Positions 10,241 to 19,103 of a stretch of 24,812 bases of DNA are shown in pieces. The notes under the pieces were generated by a model, which did not search any database, was not told the origin of the DNA, and saw only the letters and a list, made by a program, of their open reading frames with translations. How positions within the stretch are numbered: position 1 is the first letter of the stretch; the number at the start of each line of letters is the position of its first letter. The position numbers and the translations under genes were made by a program. Source of the stretch: Blumeriella jaapii (lineage: Eukaryota > Ascomycota > Leotiomycetes > Helotiales > Drepanopezizaceae); contig VWND01000079.1 of the NCBI GenBank assembly GCA_009599575.1, positions 1 through 24,812 on the forward strand, written 5' to 3'.

Positions 10241-10770
10241 TTAAAACATTTTTTTTATTAAAAATCGTTTTTAATTCGGTGATAAATAGCTTCAGCTTTT
10301 TTATAAAATATTTTTTCGTAAGCTTTTTTTATAATTTAAAATTTATCGGCTTTATTATTTATTATTAAGCGTTTTTAATATATATTATTTTTTATTTTAT
10401 ATAATTTTTTATCGATTAAAATATAATCGAAAGCTTGATTTTTAAATAATTTAAATTAATAATTTAGCACGTTAAATAGTTTAAACAAAATAATTAAATA
10501 ATATGCGATTAAATAAAAGTTTTCGGTTTTGTAATTATCGATCAAAAGTTTATTTTCGTCGTTAGTCGGTTTATTCCGATCGTTTTCGGTTAAATTTATT
10601 CGCGGTGCTAATCGAAATAATAACGCGAATGCTTTTTCGGCCCGAAAATTAATGTTTTTTATTCGCGGTGCTAGCCGAAATAGCAACGTGAATAATTTCG
10701 GCTTTGTAAAACTTAAAACGTAGATAATAAAACAGCCGATTTCGTTAGCGATTTATTCGTCGATATTTTA
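10241..10770 (-). other. RNase H-to-integrase spacer with an internal direct repeat
   Basis: This is the polyprotein spacer and degenerate zinc-binding part before the integrase core. A 76-codon open stretch (10456-10686) contains LLFRLAPRI twice, 21 codons apart, followed by a charged Asn/Asp/Glu-rich segment. No HHCC residues can be placed with confidence. Confidence 0.45.
10595..10702. repeat. Imperfect tandem repeat, 63-bp period
   Basis: TTTATTCGCGGTGCTA occurs at 10595-10610 and 10658-10673, with similarity continuing for about 45 bp in each unit. Differences between the units are mainly RIP-type transitions. Confidence 0.7.
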
Positions 10771-11210
10771 TTCGTTTTATTTAGCGAAGTTAAACGGATA
10801 GAAACGTTTTCGTTTGAAAAGGCCGTTTGCCGCTGTATTAATTGTTTTTTTAATATGCCTGATTTCGAAGTTTATAAGTCGCATTTAAGCTATTTAATTA
10901 GTAACGAACGCTTCCGGTAAATTATTAGCTTTTTTATTTAATTAATCGATAAAAACTTTTGCGTTTGTTTTTAAAATAAAATATACGTTATACAATTCGC
11001 TTTTTATTTTTTTTTATTGTTTTAAAAGCGCTTCGATATTTTTGTTTAATAATATCGTAGCGTATTTTAACGAAAGATTATAAACCGCTTTCGAATCGTA
11101 AAAAATGTCGTTTTTTATTTTTATCGATTTGTTGTAATATAGCTTTTTAACCGAAAATATTAGCGTCGATAATTAAAATAATTTTTTTTGCGTCTGGGCT
11201 GTAATCGATT
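10771..11210 (-). pseudogene. RNase H of family 2 element
   Basis: On the minus strand: IIDANIFG.KAILQQI (about 11125-11175, from a DAS..GWGAVL-type motif), RHFLRFESGL (about 11075-11105), RYDIIKQKYRSA (about 11035-11070), YFILKTNAK (about 10960-10990, TDA mutated to TNA) and IRHIKKTINTAANGL (about 10808-10855, from an AADGLS motif). It would remove genomic RNA during reverse transcription. A frameshift and the Asp-to-Asn change make it inactive. Confidence 0.75.
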
Positions 11211-12040
11211 TGCATAAGCGATAAGGCCGATAAAAAGTCGTTTTTAAAAATTTTTATAATTTTGCTTTGCTTTTTTTCTTAAACGAAATCGATTTTTTTT
11301 TTATTATAGCGTAAATAAATGCAACTTTTTAAAAAAAGTTTTTAATTTAATTGCGATAATAAATAACAACGCTAATAAAGGTTTTAATTTCGGTGATATT
11401 TTTATATTTTTTTTATTCGCAAATCTTTTTAATTTTCTTTCGTTAAAAATAGCGGCCAGCGCTATCAGTTATATAGCCAACGATATTTATTTCGGATATA
11501 TAAAATTTTAATCGAAGGCCAATAATAGCTTTGGCTTTTTCGAAGCAAATTATAATTTTGTCGATGTTTTAAATATGTTTTATTATATAGCGTCGAATTT
11601 TAAAAAAGATTTCTTTATTATTATAATATAATTTGAAGCTTTTTATTTCGACGTCGTCAACGTAAAAAAAAGCAATATTAAAAATGCAAATCATAAGGAT
11701 TTTATATACGACTTTTACGAATTAAGCGATTAAATTAATGGTTTTTATAAATATTCTGGTTATACGTAGTAAATCGATTGGAATTTAAATTGCTATTATA
11801 TTTCGAAATCGTAAATTAAATATTAAATAATCGTAGCCGGAAAACAAATCGAAAAGAAAAGCGATCGTTAATTTTGCGAATTCGTTTAAAAATTAATCGA
11901 CGTTAAATAATACGTTAGCGTTTCGTATCGTTATTTTATTTATTTTAACGATTGCGATAATAAGTTTATAAATGCTTTTTTTTTTTTCGCAACGATAAAC
12001 CATTTGTTTTTATATAAGCCGTAGCAGAATTCGAAAATCT
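11211..12040 (-). pseudogene. Reverse transcriptase of family 2 element
   Basis: Minus-strand RT remnant. In order: KNKWFIVAKKKK (about 11990-12026), a frameshift, INKITIRNANVLFNVD (about 11910-11960), LTIAFLFDLFSGYDY (about 11825-11870), then IPIDLLRITRIFIKTINLIA and FAFFYVDDVEIKS. The YVDD catalytic box (11653-11664) is intact, unlike that of family 1 copy B. The connection domain follows, with SEINIVGYITDSAGR (about 11450-11495). It would copy element RNA to DNA. The long readable frames make this one of the better-kept parts, but stops and a shift near 11990 break it. Confidence 0.82.
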
Positions 12041-12844
12041 TTTGCTTAATTCGTTTTTTTAGCATTTCGACCATTTTATTTTAAAAAGCTTTAAAAATTA
12101 AAAAGGTTTTTTTTTACTAAGCTTCGTAAAGCACGGTTTTAATATCGATATAAAACGTAACGTTAAAGCTGAATTGGCTTATTTCGGTGAAATCGAAAGC
12201 TATAGTTTTTTTTCGGTTGCGTAGGATTTCGTATAAAATCTTTTTTTTTTTTAGTAAAAATTGAGTTCCGATTGCTAAATTATTAAATCGTTTTTTTATA
12301 AATCGGCTGTCAAATAATAAGTTGGAAAATCGGCCGGTGATAAATCCTTCGAATTCGTTAATAACTGGTTAAAATAATTTTATTATTTTATTTTTTTTAA
12401 ACCAATCGTTTATTTTTTCGAAAATATTTTTACCGGATTCGCTAAGATTTACGAATCGTATTTTATCAGCTTTGCGTTTATAAAAAAATCTAATATTAAT
12501 ATACAAAAAAATAAAATATATGGGTCGGGTTTGTTTAATACGAAAACGAAATTTTCGAAACTTTTATTTTCGAATTAATAGCCAAAAATGTTAATATTAG
12601 CCAATTTTATTTCGATTAGCGACGTAAATGCTTTTAGCCGAGTATTTTCTAAGTTTTGTTATAGCCTAGCGTTTATTCTAGAATTAAAGCCGGTTATTCG
12701 TTTCTCGATAAAACGTCGATTAAAAAGATTTTGTCGCCGGCGACGATAATTTAATTTTGAAAAAAATCGATTTCAGTTTTAGAAAAAGACTTTTATTTGG
12801 CCGTTTTTAATATATTTAAAACTGACGAAACTTTCCAAAACTCA
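12041..12844 (-). other. Protease-to-RT linker of family 2 element
   Basis: Same-strand protein-like sequence with no named domain. It includes readable charged pieces (about 12400-12560) and FEGFITGRFSN (about 12322-12355). It is expected here in Gypsy polyproteins. No separate gene is supported. Confidence 0.45.
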
Positions 12845-13090
12845 GAGCATTTTAAAAATAATAAAATAAAAGCATTTTTTTATTATTAAAAAGTTTTTAT
12901 AAATAATAATTTTTTTAACGTCGATTTTAATATTTCGTATAATTTTATTAAATTCAATCGTGATTTTATTAACGATAATATAAATTATTCGCTTATCGGT
13001 AATAATCGGAACATTACTGGCTTCGGCTGTTTCTTAATTTATGCAATTAATTTCGGCTTTATTATCGAGCAAAGCGAAAGCGGTCGTACT
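12845..13090 (-). pseudogene. Aspartic protease of family 2 element
   Basis: Minus-strand ALLDNKAEINCIN (about 13030-13075) corresponds to the ALxDSGAEIN active-site motif of retrotransposon proteases. The DSG has become DNK by G-to-A changes, at 13046-13069. It continues with ETAEASNVPIITDKRI and ends with a KKC.Y.II-type segment near 12850. A stop replaces one Gln codon. The enzyme would have processed Gag-Pol. Confidence 0.75.
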
Positions 13091-14079
13091 TTTTTTAAGC
13101 ATAATTTTTATTTTTAACGCTTTTATAATCGTATAAAAGCAGTTTCGTCGTTTTGATTTTTGGGTTTTTATAGCGAAAGCTAAAAAGTTGATTTTTTCCG
13201 AAGATTTTTTTTTATCGGCTAAATTAATTGCGGTATTGTAAATTTCTTTTTGGTTTTTTTTTAATTTAAAATCGTTTTTTTTTCGAGTGATTTTAACTTT
13301 TTTGTTTTTTTTTAATATAGAAATTTATTTATTAATAATTTTGTCGAATTTTTTTTTTGTGCTAAATAAATCGTTGAATTTTAATTTTAATTTTCTGTTT
13401 TTATAATTTTTTTAATAGTTTCGTCGACGGCTTCGGGGCTAATATATTTATCGATTTATTTTTCGCTTCGCATTAATAATAAGCGTTTAAAAGCTGGTAT
13501 TTTTTAAATAATTTGGACCGAAGTGTCGGTATCGATATTTTTTATATCGTCGTTAATTTTTTTTATTATAAGCGTTTTTCTAATGGTTTTATCGGTTTTT
13601 TTTCGAATTTCAAAATCTTTTTTTTTTTCGATTCTAACGTTTTTTTTTACACCAGTTAATTTGACGAATAAAACAAAAGCATTTTGCTTTCTTATGGTTC
13701 GCTGATTTAATTATATAACTATAATATTTGTAAATGCGATAATTGTATTAGCAATATATGCATTTATTTTTTATTTATATATTTAAATTTTATTTACGCT
13801 TGGGATAAAAGTTTTCTTTTTAATTAATACGCTTTTTAAAATATTTTCTTTTTTATTAGTAAAAATCGTTTTCGTATTCTTTTTGTTTTTTAAGCAATCG
13901 TTTTATTTCGTATTTTTTATTTTTAAGCGAATGGTATTTAACCAGCTTTGATTTTCAGCTTTGTTAAAAGGGTTTATTTCTGCTTTCGTCGGTCCGAAGC
14001 AAATCGCTTCGTATTTATTAATATAATAGATTTTATTATTTATATAAAAATTAAATGTTTTGCATTTTAAGCGAATATA
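13091..14079 (-). other. Gag-to-protease charged spacer, family 2
   Basis: Minus-strand Lys/Glu/Asp-rich reading (KKKDFEIRKKTDKTIRK at about 13565-13625, then INDDIKNIDTDTSVQ and PEAVDETIKKIIK). This is the low-complexity charged spacer usual in this part of large Gypsy polyproteins. The hydrophobic plus-strand readings here are its antisense. Confidence 0.5.
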
Positions 14080-15265
14080 AGGTTTTTCGCAATAAATTTT
14101 TTTATTATCGCAAAATCCATATTTAAAGCCACGGGATCTGTTTTAATAATTACTTTTACTATTTTGATAGCCGCGATTTTGGTTTCCGCGTTGGTTTTTT
14201 TTTTTTTTTTTTAATAATCGTTATTATAATTAGTATTTCGCTGATTCTGATCGTTAGCACGGGAAAGTTGCTATTAGGCAGCTATTATTTTTACGATAGC
14301 TTAGCGAGGCTAATCGCTTCGCGTATTTTAAAAAGAATAATTATTATAAAAGCTATTTTAATCGTTTTTATTATTCGAATTAATATAAAAGAATTTCTTC
14401 TGCTATTATATAAAACTTTCGATTTTGCTTTAAAATTTTTAAATCTTAATATCGGTAAATTTTAATACGAAAGTTTCGATATTTTTGTTAAGCTTTTCCA
14501 AGTTAATAAGTTTTGCAAAACGATTAAATAATATAATAATTGATTGTTTTTTAGCGATTTCGGTAACTTTTAGTGGCTGGGCGTATTTCTGCACTAAAGC
14601 TTTTACGTTTTTTTTATAAAAAAAAAAAGGAAAATTTCTTTTGGTCTATAACTTCGATGGTACGTTCGCTTTGTTTTTTTGTTTAAAAACGAATTTTTAT
14701 AAATTTGAAATATTAATCGAAAGTTTCAGAGTTTTGTTTATTAATCTTAAAATGCTTAATAGTTTTATTGCGAATATTAATTGGAAAGCCAAGTAAAAAA
14801 ACAATCTTTTCTGCTTAATTTCGTTTAAAACCTTTTTATTAACAAAAACGTTAAAAACTTTCGTATAAATACGATAATAAGCTTTGAGTTTTTTGGCTTG
14901 GCGAATTGTTATAATAAATTATTTAAAAAAAGCGATAATATCGCGAATTTGCTAGCGATCGTGATTTCGGAATTTCGATTTTAAAGTTTTAATTAATTTA
15001 CGCCAGTTTCGAATTCTAATAATCTTTTATTTATTTATCGATTTAATAATATTTTTGATAATTAGGTTATAATAGCGAAAGAGTTTATCGAATATTTCAG
15101 TTTTAAAAACTCCGAAATTCTTACAGGTTTTTTTATATTTTTCGATAAAATCGGTAACGTTGGCGCTATTGAATAAAAGTGTACCAAAGGAGCCAAAAAA
15201 AAGCATACGGCCTCGTATAAGAAAACGAAAAGCGTCGTTGTTTATAGTATTAATAAAAGTGTTAG
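14080..15265 (-). pseudogene. gag of family 2 element
   Basis: Structural polyprotein. It begins near 15265; GTLLFNSANVTDFIEKYKKT (about 15140-15200) corresponds to the capsid start (FNGxNVTDFLxxY) of fungal Gypsy gag. It is followed by FRYYNLIIK, IRNWRKLIKTLKSKFRNHDR and a QIRDII.FF helix region, then, after a one-base shift, FLLGFPINIR (about 14771-14803), the usual W/F-x-x-GLP motif. A Gln/Asn/Arg-rich tail at 14150-14240 and a weak zinc-knuckle remnant (YGFCDNKK, about 14105-14135) end it. Stops from Trp and Gln codons are frequent. Confidence 0.78.
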
Positions 15266-15973
15266 TAGAATTTAAATTAAATAAATAAATGTTTTCTGAA
15301 ATTGCAGATTAAAGGTTTTTAGTATAAAAGAAATCGTTTTCAATAAAAAAGCTATTAAAAAAGTTAAATAAAATAAGATTGCGTTCAGATATTTAAATAG
15401 CGTATTGAAAAACTTGTTTTTTAATAAGTTAATTAAATTGATATGATATTGTTATATAATTCACGGTTTCGATATTTCGTGGCTTAGGCCAATATACGTA
15501 CAGCTATCTTTTTACTATTTTTAATAAAAAGCCGCAAATTGTAATTGCCACAATTATAAAGCGTAAAATCAGAAGATTAAATTCTCGCCAGGCGTTTAAT
15601 CAAAAAAGATTTAAATCAGAAAGGCCGAGCGCAGCGCAGCGGTCGAAGCGTACGAATTAATATTCGATTTGTTATTTTTAAACGAAAGAGCGACTTTCGA
15701 GCTTTGAATTTCGCACGGTTCAAAAATGCCTGACCGTAATTTCAAACGTTTCTGAAATGTATTATATTTTTGTAATCCAATAATTATACGTAAAATAAAA
15801 AAAAGCTATTAAAATCTTTTATATAATGCAACTGCGAATAACATTATATAAAAGGTTTTTTAAGCCGTAATAACGGAATATCGAAGTCGACCTCGATTGC
15901 GAATTTAAAAAATGCATCGGCGAATGTATAAAAACGAAACACCGAAGTTTAAATTTCTGTGTAGATTATCAAA
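15266..15973 (-). other. 5' leader of family 2 element
   Basis: About 700 bp between gag and the 5' LTR with no convincing gene. GC-richer patches (GAGCGCAGCGCAGCGG at about 15627-15643 and 15880-15965) contrast with AT-rich surroundings. The primer-binding site should adjoin 15973; the minus-strand sequence there starts TTTGATAATCTACAC and matches no tRNA end I can name. Confidence 0.5.
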
Positions 15974-16237
15974 TATAAAAATAGATAAAAAAACCAGATT
16001 GATACGGCCATATATCGGTAAATAAAATAGTTTAGAAAATCCTTAGAAAAGACTGAAAAAAAAGAAAAAAAAAAAAAAAATATAAATTAAACTGCGTGCT
16101 TATAGTATTATTTAAAAGAATGCTTTGCTTTTATACCTGTTGAAAATAGTCAGTGGCAGGGGGTTTCGGAGGGGTCCATGCCTCGACCATAGCTAAAACT
16201 ACCAATTCCCATTAATACAAGATATCACCGTTTTATA
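15974..16237 (-). repeat. LTR2, 5' LTR of family 2 element
   Basis: 264 bp, direct copy of 5308-5575; differences are mostly C/T and G/A. It is strongly mutated in its first half (to about 16060) and well kept from about 16135 to 16205, the reverse of the partner LTR. Confidence 0.85.
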
Positions 16238-16241
16238 TTAA
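16238..16241. repeat. Right target-site duplication of family 2 element
   Basis: TTAA, matching 5304-5307. Immediately after it the family 1 sequence resumes as TACAAAGC. Confidence 0.7.
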
Positions 16242-16484
16242 TACAAAGCTTTTTAAATAAGCTTAAATAAAAATTTCACGTAGTATTCCGCGTCTGATTT
16301 TATATATGTTTTTTTAAAAATGCGCGACTTTTATTTAACGTATAAAAAGCTTTCCGATTTTTTTGCAAAACTTGTAGACTGGCTGAAGGCGTATTCCGAA
16401 GGTTTAAATTCGTACGATTATTTGAATAGCGACGTATTAATAGATAAAAGCTCGAGAGCGCGCTTTTTTCGAACGAAAAAATAA
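16242..16484 (+). pseudogene. Chromodomain C-terminal half, copy C
   Basis: Plus-strand frame continuous with the piece ending at 5307. It reads YKAF.ISLNKNFT.YSASDF, then MRDFYL, FAKLVDWLKAYSEG and KSSRARFFR, ending in TAA at 16482-16484. The pattern WY(P/S)ASDF...LRDFH is that of Gypsy integrase chromodomains; the Trp before YSASDF is a TAG here. The stop directly touches the LTR. Copy B has the same reading with fewer changes. Confidence 0.78.
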
Positions 16485-16749
16485 TATAACGATTCATTTT
16501 TTTACCTTTCGTATTATTTTAGCAACTACGTGTAGCTGCAAGCTTTTTGGTCTTCTGATGGGTTTTTTTATCAACTGTGGAAACTATTCATATATATAAG
16601 GCTTTTTTTTTTTAGCAACCTTTACCTTCTGCAATTATTGATTTTAAATAAATATTTTGTTACAGAACCAAAGGCTCGTTTTTCATACCATATGAACACG
16701 GCGACCAGTTGACTGATCTCTCCGCCCTCCGACTGATTAGATCGTCACA
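16485..16749 (+). repeat. LTR1, 3' LTR of copy C
   Basis: 265 bp, reverse complement of the LTR1 copies at 3337, 17643 and 18822. It starts TATAACG (from TGTAACG) and ends CGTCACA with few changes at that end. GAAAG at 16750-16754 is the candidate target duplication; the partner is outside the window. Confidence 0.87.
16590..16600 (+). promoter_or_regulatory. Probable TATA element of LTR1
   Basis: ATATATATAAG lies about 105 bp into the LTR in element sense. All four LTR1 copies keep a TATATA core here, and three of them the TATATAAGG-like form. A core promoter for the element is inferred from position and conservation. Confidence 0.4.
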
Positions 16750-16754
16750 GAAAG

Positions 16755-17099
16755 GTGTCGGAAAAGCCAAAATTAAGCAATCGATACGTGGCGACTTCGA
16801 AGAGATTTTCTTTACCGGCGATCCGAGCCATTTTTACGATTACGCATAATAAATACTACGATTTATTTGACGAGGGCATATTTATTAAAAATTCCAGAAG
16901 AATTGTATTAAAAGGAAAAAGCGAAAAAATAAAAATCGACAGCTCGAATATCGAAAACCCGGTACAACGCTTTCGAATAACCGTTTTTACCGAACACAAC
17001 CGATTCGATAATATATTTAACGAAAGAAAAAATGCCGATAAAATATACGCGTTTAACGCGTACAAAACAAGCGTTCGAAAAACAATTCGGCGCCGTTAA
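16755..17099 (+). CDS. Unrecognised 114-codon ORF between copies C and D
   Basis: Open from a GTG at 16755, right after copy C's LTR, to a stop after the C-terminal KTIRRR. The product is hydrophilic and basic, with readable protein-like segments (NRYVATSKRFSLPAIRA, DEGIFIKNSRRIVLKGK, PVQRFRITVFTEH). I do not recognise the family. It has no ATG start, so copy C may have inserted into its upstream part. It keeps more CA/TG than its surroundings yet also shows RIP-like Asn/Lys/Ile bias. It may be the end of an older element or of a host gene. There is no evidence that it is expressed. Confidence 0.3.
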   Translation: MSEKPKLSNRYVATSKRFSLPAIRAIFTITHNKYYDLFDEGIFIKNSRRIVLKGKSEKIKIDSSNIENPVQRFRITVFTEHNRFDNIFNERKNADKIYAFNAYKTSVRKTIRRR

Positions 17100-17167
17100 T
17101 TCGAAATTCTGACAGTGCTTTTCAAGATTACAAAAAAGCTGCGATACCGCGGAATCAAAGACCCGGG

Positions 17168-17226
17168 ATATACGTATTAAAAAAGCTTTTACTTGATCGT
17201 AGTTTTTATTTTTTTAATACGTATAT
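17168..17226. repeat. 17-bp perfect inverted repeat
   Basis: ATATACGTATTAAAAAA at 17168-17184 is the exact reverse complement of 17210-17226, with a 25-bp spacer. The function is unknown. It lies 68 bp after the 114-codon ORF. Confidence 0.7.
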
Positions 17227-17607
17227 ACTTTGTAATTTTCAAAAACATCGAAGGCCTTTTGGTTTTAATCTGCTTTTTGTTTTTTTTTTTTCTTTTTTTT
17301 TTAGACTTATTAGTTATACCACGTTTGCGTTTTTACGCGATTAATAAGCCATATTTTTGACCGGTGCCGTATATATAATTTTTGGGTTTAAACCCAGAGC
17401 TTTACGCTAATACCTTTTCACTGACGGACCATCGCAAAAGGCGGCGAAAGGCGTAGTCGACAGCAGCAATAGCTGTATTAAAACGAACTGTTTTCGGGGT
17501 CGTACTTTTGTATTTAAATCCTTAGTTTAGCACGTCTCCGTACCCCCTGGGAGGTTCTAGGAAGGCAGACCGAGTTATGGCTGCCCTCCGCTAGACGTTA
17601 ATCAATT

Positions 17608-17631
17608 CTACTACTACTACTACTACTACTA
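17608..17631. repeat. (CTA)8 microsatellite
   Basis: Eight uninterrupted CTA units, 11 bp before the LTR of copy D. Confidence 0.95.
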
Positions 17632-17642
17632 CTCCTGGTGGG

Positions 17643-17906
17643 TGTAACGATTTAATCAGTCGGAGGGCTGGGAAATCAGTCAACTGGTCGCCGTATTCAT
17701 ATGGTATAAAAAACGAGCCTTTGGTTTTGTAACAAAGATATTCATTTAGAATTAACAATTGCAAAAAGCAGAAGTTGCTAAAAAAAAAACTTTATATATA
17801 TAAATAATTTCCACAATTAATAAAAAGACTTATCAGAAAACCAAAAAGCTTGTAGCTAGACGTAGTTGCTAAAGTAACACAAAGGGCAAAAAAATAAGTC
17901 GTTATA
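17643..17906 (-). repeat. LTR1, 3' LTR of copy D
   Basis: 264 bp, TGTAACG...CGTTATA. Relative to copy B's LTR the changes are nearly all G-to-A or C-to-T. Confidence 0.87.
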
Positions 17907-18821
17907 TTATCCTTCCGTTCGAAAAAAGCGCGCCTTCGAACTTTTATTTATTAATACGTCGTTATTTAAATAATCGTACGAATTCAAACCTTCGGAATAC
18001 GCTTTCAGTCAATTTATAAATTTTGCAAAAAAACCGGAAAGCTTTTTATACGCGAAATAAAAGTCGCGCATTTTGAAAAAAGCGTATATAAAATCAAACG
18101 CGAAATACTACGTAAGATTTTTATTTAAGCTTATTTAAAAAGCTCTATATTAAAAAATCTTCGCTATACTCGATAAGCGATCAATTTTTCGATTTCGTAT
18201 TTAAGCTTATTAATTATATTAATAAATTTAAAAGCTGGGTTAATCTGCTTTAAAAGCGCGTCGTCAGCTGTTTTACGCAGTCGATTAGCGTAAAAAACTA
18301 AATATACGTTTATAATATTAAAAAGGTTTAGTTTAAAAGCGTTATCGAAAATTTTAATTATAATTTTAAAAAAGCCGTTTGTAAAATTATCGAGCTTGCG
18401 AAAAAGCCGGAAGGTCGAAAATAAACGCATATCGAATTATACGTAATCGTTAACGTTAAAATCGATCGCGCGGCGAAACTTATTCGTATTTTATTTTATT
18501 TTATCGTAAACTTTTTAAAAATGCGATTTGGCGAAGTTTCAAGCGTCGTAATAGCGGCGAACGTACGCACGAGCTTCGTTTACGTTTAGCTTATATAAAA
18601 AATTGAAAAAAAAAAAAATATCGGGCTTTTAGTTTCAATTGATATAAGAAATATAATCGTATATAATTTTAAAAAATAAAAAGCCATTTAAACTTTCGTA
18701 AAAAAATTTATTTAAACGAAATTTATTATGAAAAAAAATTCGTTTTAATCGTTTTAATAAAAGTTTACGAAAGGTCGAAAGCGTTTTTGCAAATATTAGT
18801 TGTAAATTTCGGTTTGTTTAT
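17907..18821 (-). pseudogene. Integrase core end, C-terminus and chromodomain, copy D
   Basis: Ends in a TAA stop (17907-17909) touching the LTR. The minus-strand frame at 18164-18430 (88 codons) covers the GPY/F-like region and start of the chromodomain: RLFRKLDNFTNGFFK, NAFKLNLFNIINVY, NRLRKTADDALL, KYEIEKLI. The second half of the chromodomain lies at 17910-18160. The upstream limit is the QTEIYN part of the DDE core (about 18795-18821), where copy B interrupts it. Several Pro codons have become Phe/Leu/Ser and Gly codons Phe/Lys, as expected from RIP. Confidence 0.8.
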
Positions 18822-19103
18822 TGTGACGATCTAATCAGTCGGAGGGCTGGGAGATCAGTCAACTGGTCGCCGTGTTCATATGGTATGAAACGAGCCTTTG
18901 GTTCTGTAACAAAAATATTCACTTAGAATCAACAACTGCAAAAGGCAGAGGTTGCTAAGGAAAAAAAGCCTTATATACATGATAGTTTCCACAGTTAATA
19001 AGGAAACCAAAGAACTTGCAGCTATACGTAGTTGCTGAAAAGCTTGCAGCTATACGTAGTTGCTGGGGTAATACGAAAGGTGGCAACAGAATAAATCGTT
19101 ATA
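18822..19103 (-). repeat. LTR1, 3' LTR of copy B
   Basis: 282 bp, TGTGACG...CGTTATA, the best-kept LTR1. It is longer than the others because of an internal duplication at 19015-19070. TTTAT at 18817-18821 is the presumed target duplication. Confidence 0.88.
19015..19070. repeat. 28-bp tandem duplication inside copy B's LTR
   Basis: CTTGCAGCTATACGTAGTTG occurs at 19015-19034 and 19043-19062 (23 bp identical in all, 28-bp period). The other three LTR1 copies have a single unit. Confidence 0.9.

Larger units (their letters stand above)
5308..16237 (-). mobile_element. Family 2 Ty3/Gypsy element, 10.9 kb, both LTRs
   Basis: Two direct LTR copies (5308-5575 and 15974-16237) and a 4-bp duplication define a complete element inserted in copy C. 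On the minus strand the order is 5' LTR, ~700-bp leader, gag, charged spacer, protease, RT, RNase H, integrase, then ~3.3 kb of unrecognised sequence and the 3' LTR. Gene order and motifs are Ty3/Gypsy. The integrase C-terminus (GPYEIYEAE...NRLKRF) differs from the chromodomain type of family 1. The length exceeds the usual 5-7 kb of fungal Gypsy elements because of the extra 3' segment. Every domain has stops or frameshifts. Confidence 0.85.
3877..16749 (+). mobile_element. Family 1 element, copy C (3' part), split by family 2
   Basis: Only 3877-5307 and 16242-16749 (plus the duplicated TTAA) belong to this copy. They are the reverse complement of copy B from about 20.71 kb down to 18.82 kb and contain integrase, chromodomain and 3' LTR. 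The 10.9-kb family 2 element lies between the halves. The join restores the uninterrupted family 1 sequence CCTTTTAGTACAAAGC, allowing for RIP changes. The part of copy C upstream of integrase is not in the window. Confidence 0.85.
17100..17642. other. Non-family sequence with inverted repeat, poly-T and microsatellite
   Basis: No gene seen. It contains an inverted repeat (17168-17226), pyrimidine tracts at 17281-17303, a GC-richer, little-mutated patch at 17530-17600 and a (CTA)8 tract. It ends at copy D's LTR; GTGGG at 17638-17642 is the presumed target duplication of copy D. Confidence 0.5.
17643..18821 (-). mobile_element. Family 1 element, copy D (3' end)
   Basis: 3' LTR (17643-17906) and the last ~915 bp of pol, in the same order as copy B. 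The match stops at 18821 inside the integrase core, exactly where copy B's LTR begins. The remainder should lie beyond the far end of copy B. It is more strongly mutated than copy B. Confidence 0.85.

Noticed and set aside
13523..13705. 60-codon plus-strand ORF rich in Phe/Ile/Ser
   Set aside because: Antisense of the charged gag-protease spacer of family 2.
14268..14465. 65-codon plus-strand ORF
   Set aside because: Antisense of the gag C-terminal region; no start context or motif.
8800..15500. A separate pair of LTRs around family 2 gag-pol, making it nested inside another LTR2 element
   Set aside because: Comparing 8.7-9.2 kb with 15.27-15.97 kb by eye showed no direct repeat, so a single large element is the simpler reading; a dot plot would settle it.
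15885..15973. Plus-strand reading with SLNFCVDYQ, like the RT FCVDYR box
   Set aside because: It lies in the leader next to the family 2 5' LTR, on the strand opposite to gag-pol, with no further RT motif upstream and the LTR directly after it. Treated as chance unless a search shows RT homology.
16647..16652. AATAAA in LTR1 as a polyadenylation signal
   Set aside because: The least mutated LTR1 (copy B) has AAGTGAATA there, so the AATAAA in copies A and C looks created by RIP.
16856..17065. 69-codon minus-strand ORF
   Set aside because: Lies opposite the more protein-like 114-codon plus-strand ORF and has only hydrophobic low-complexity content.
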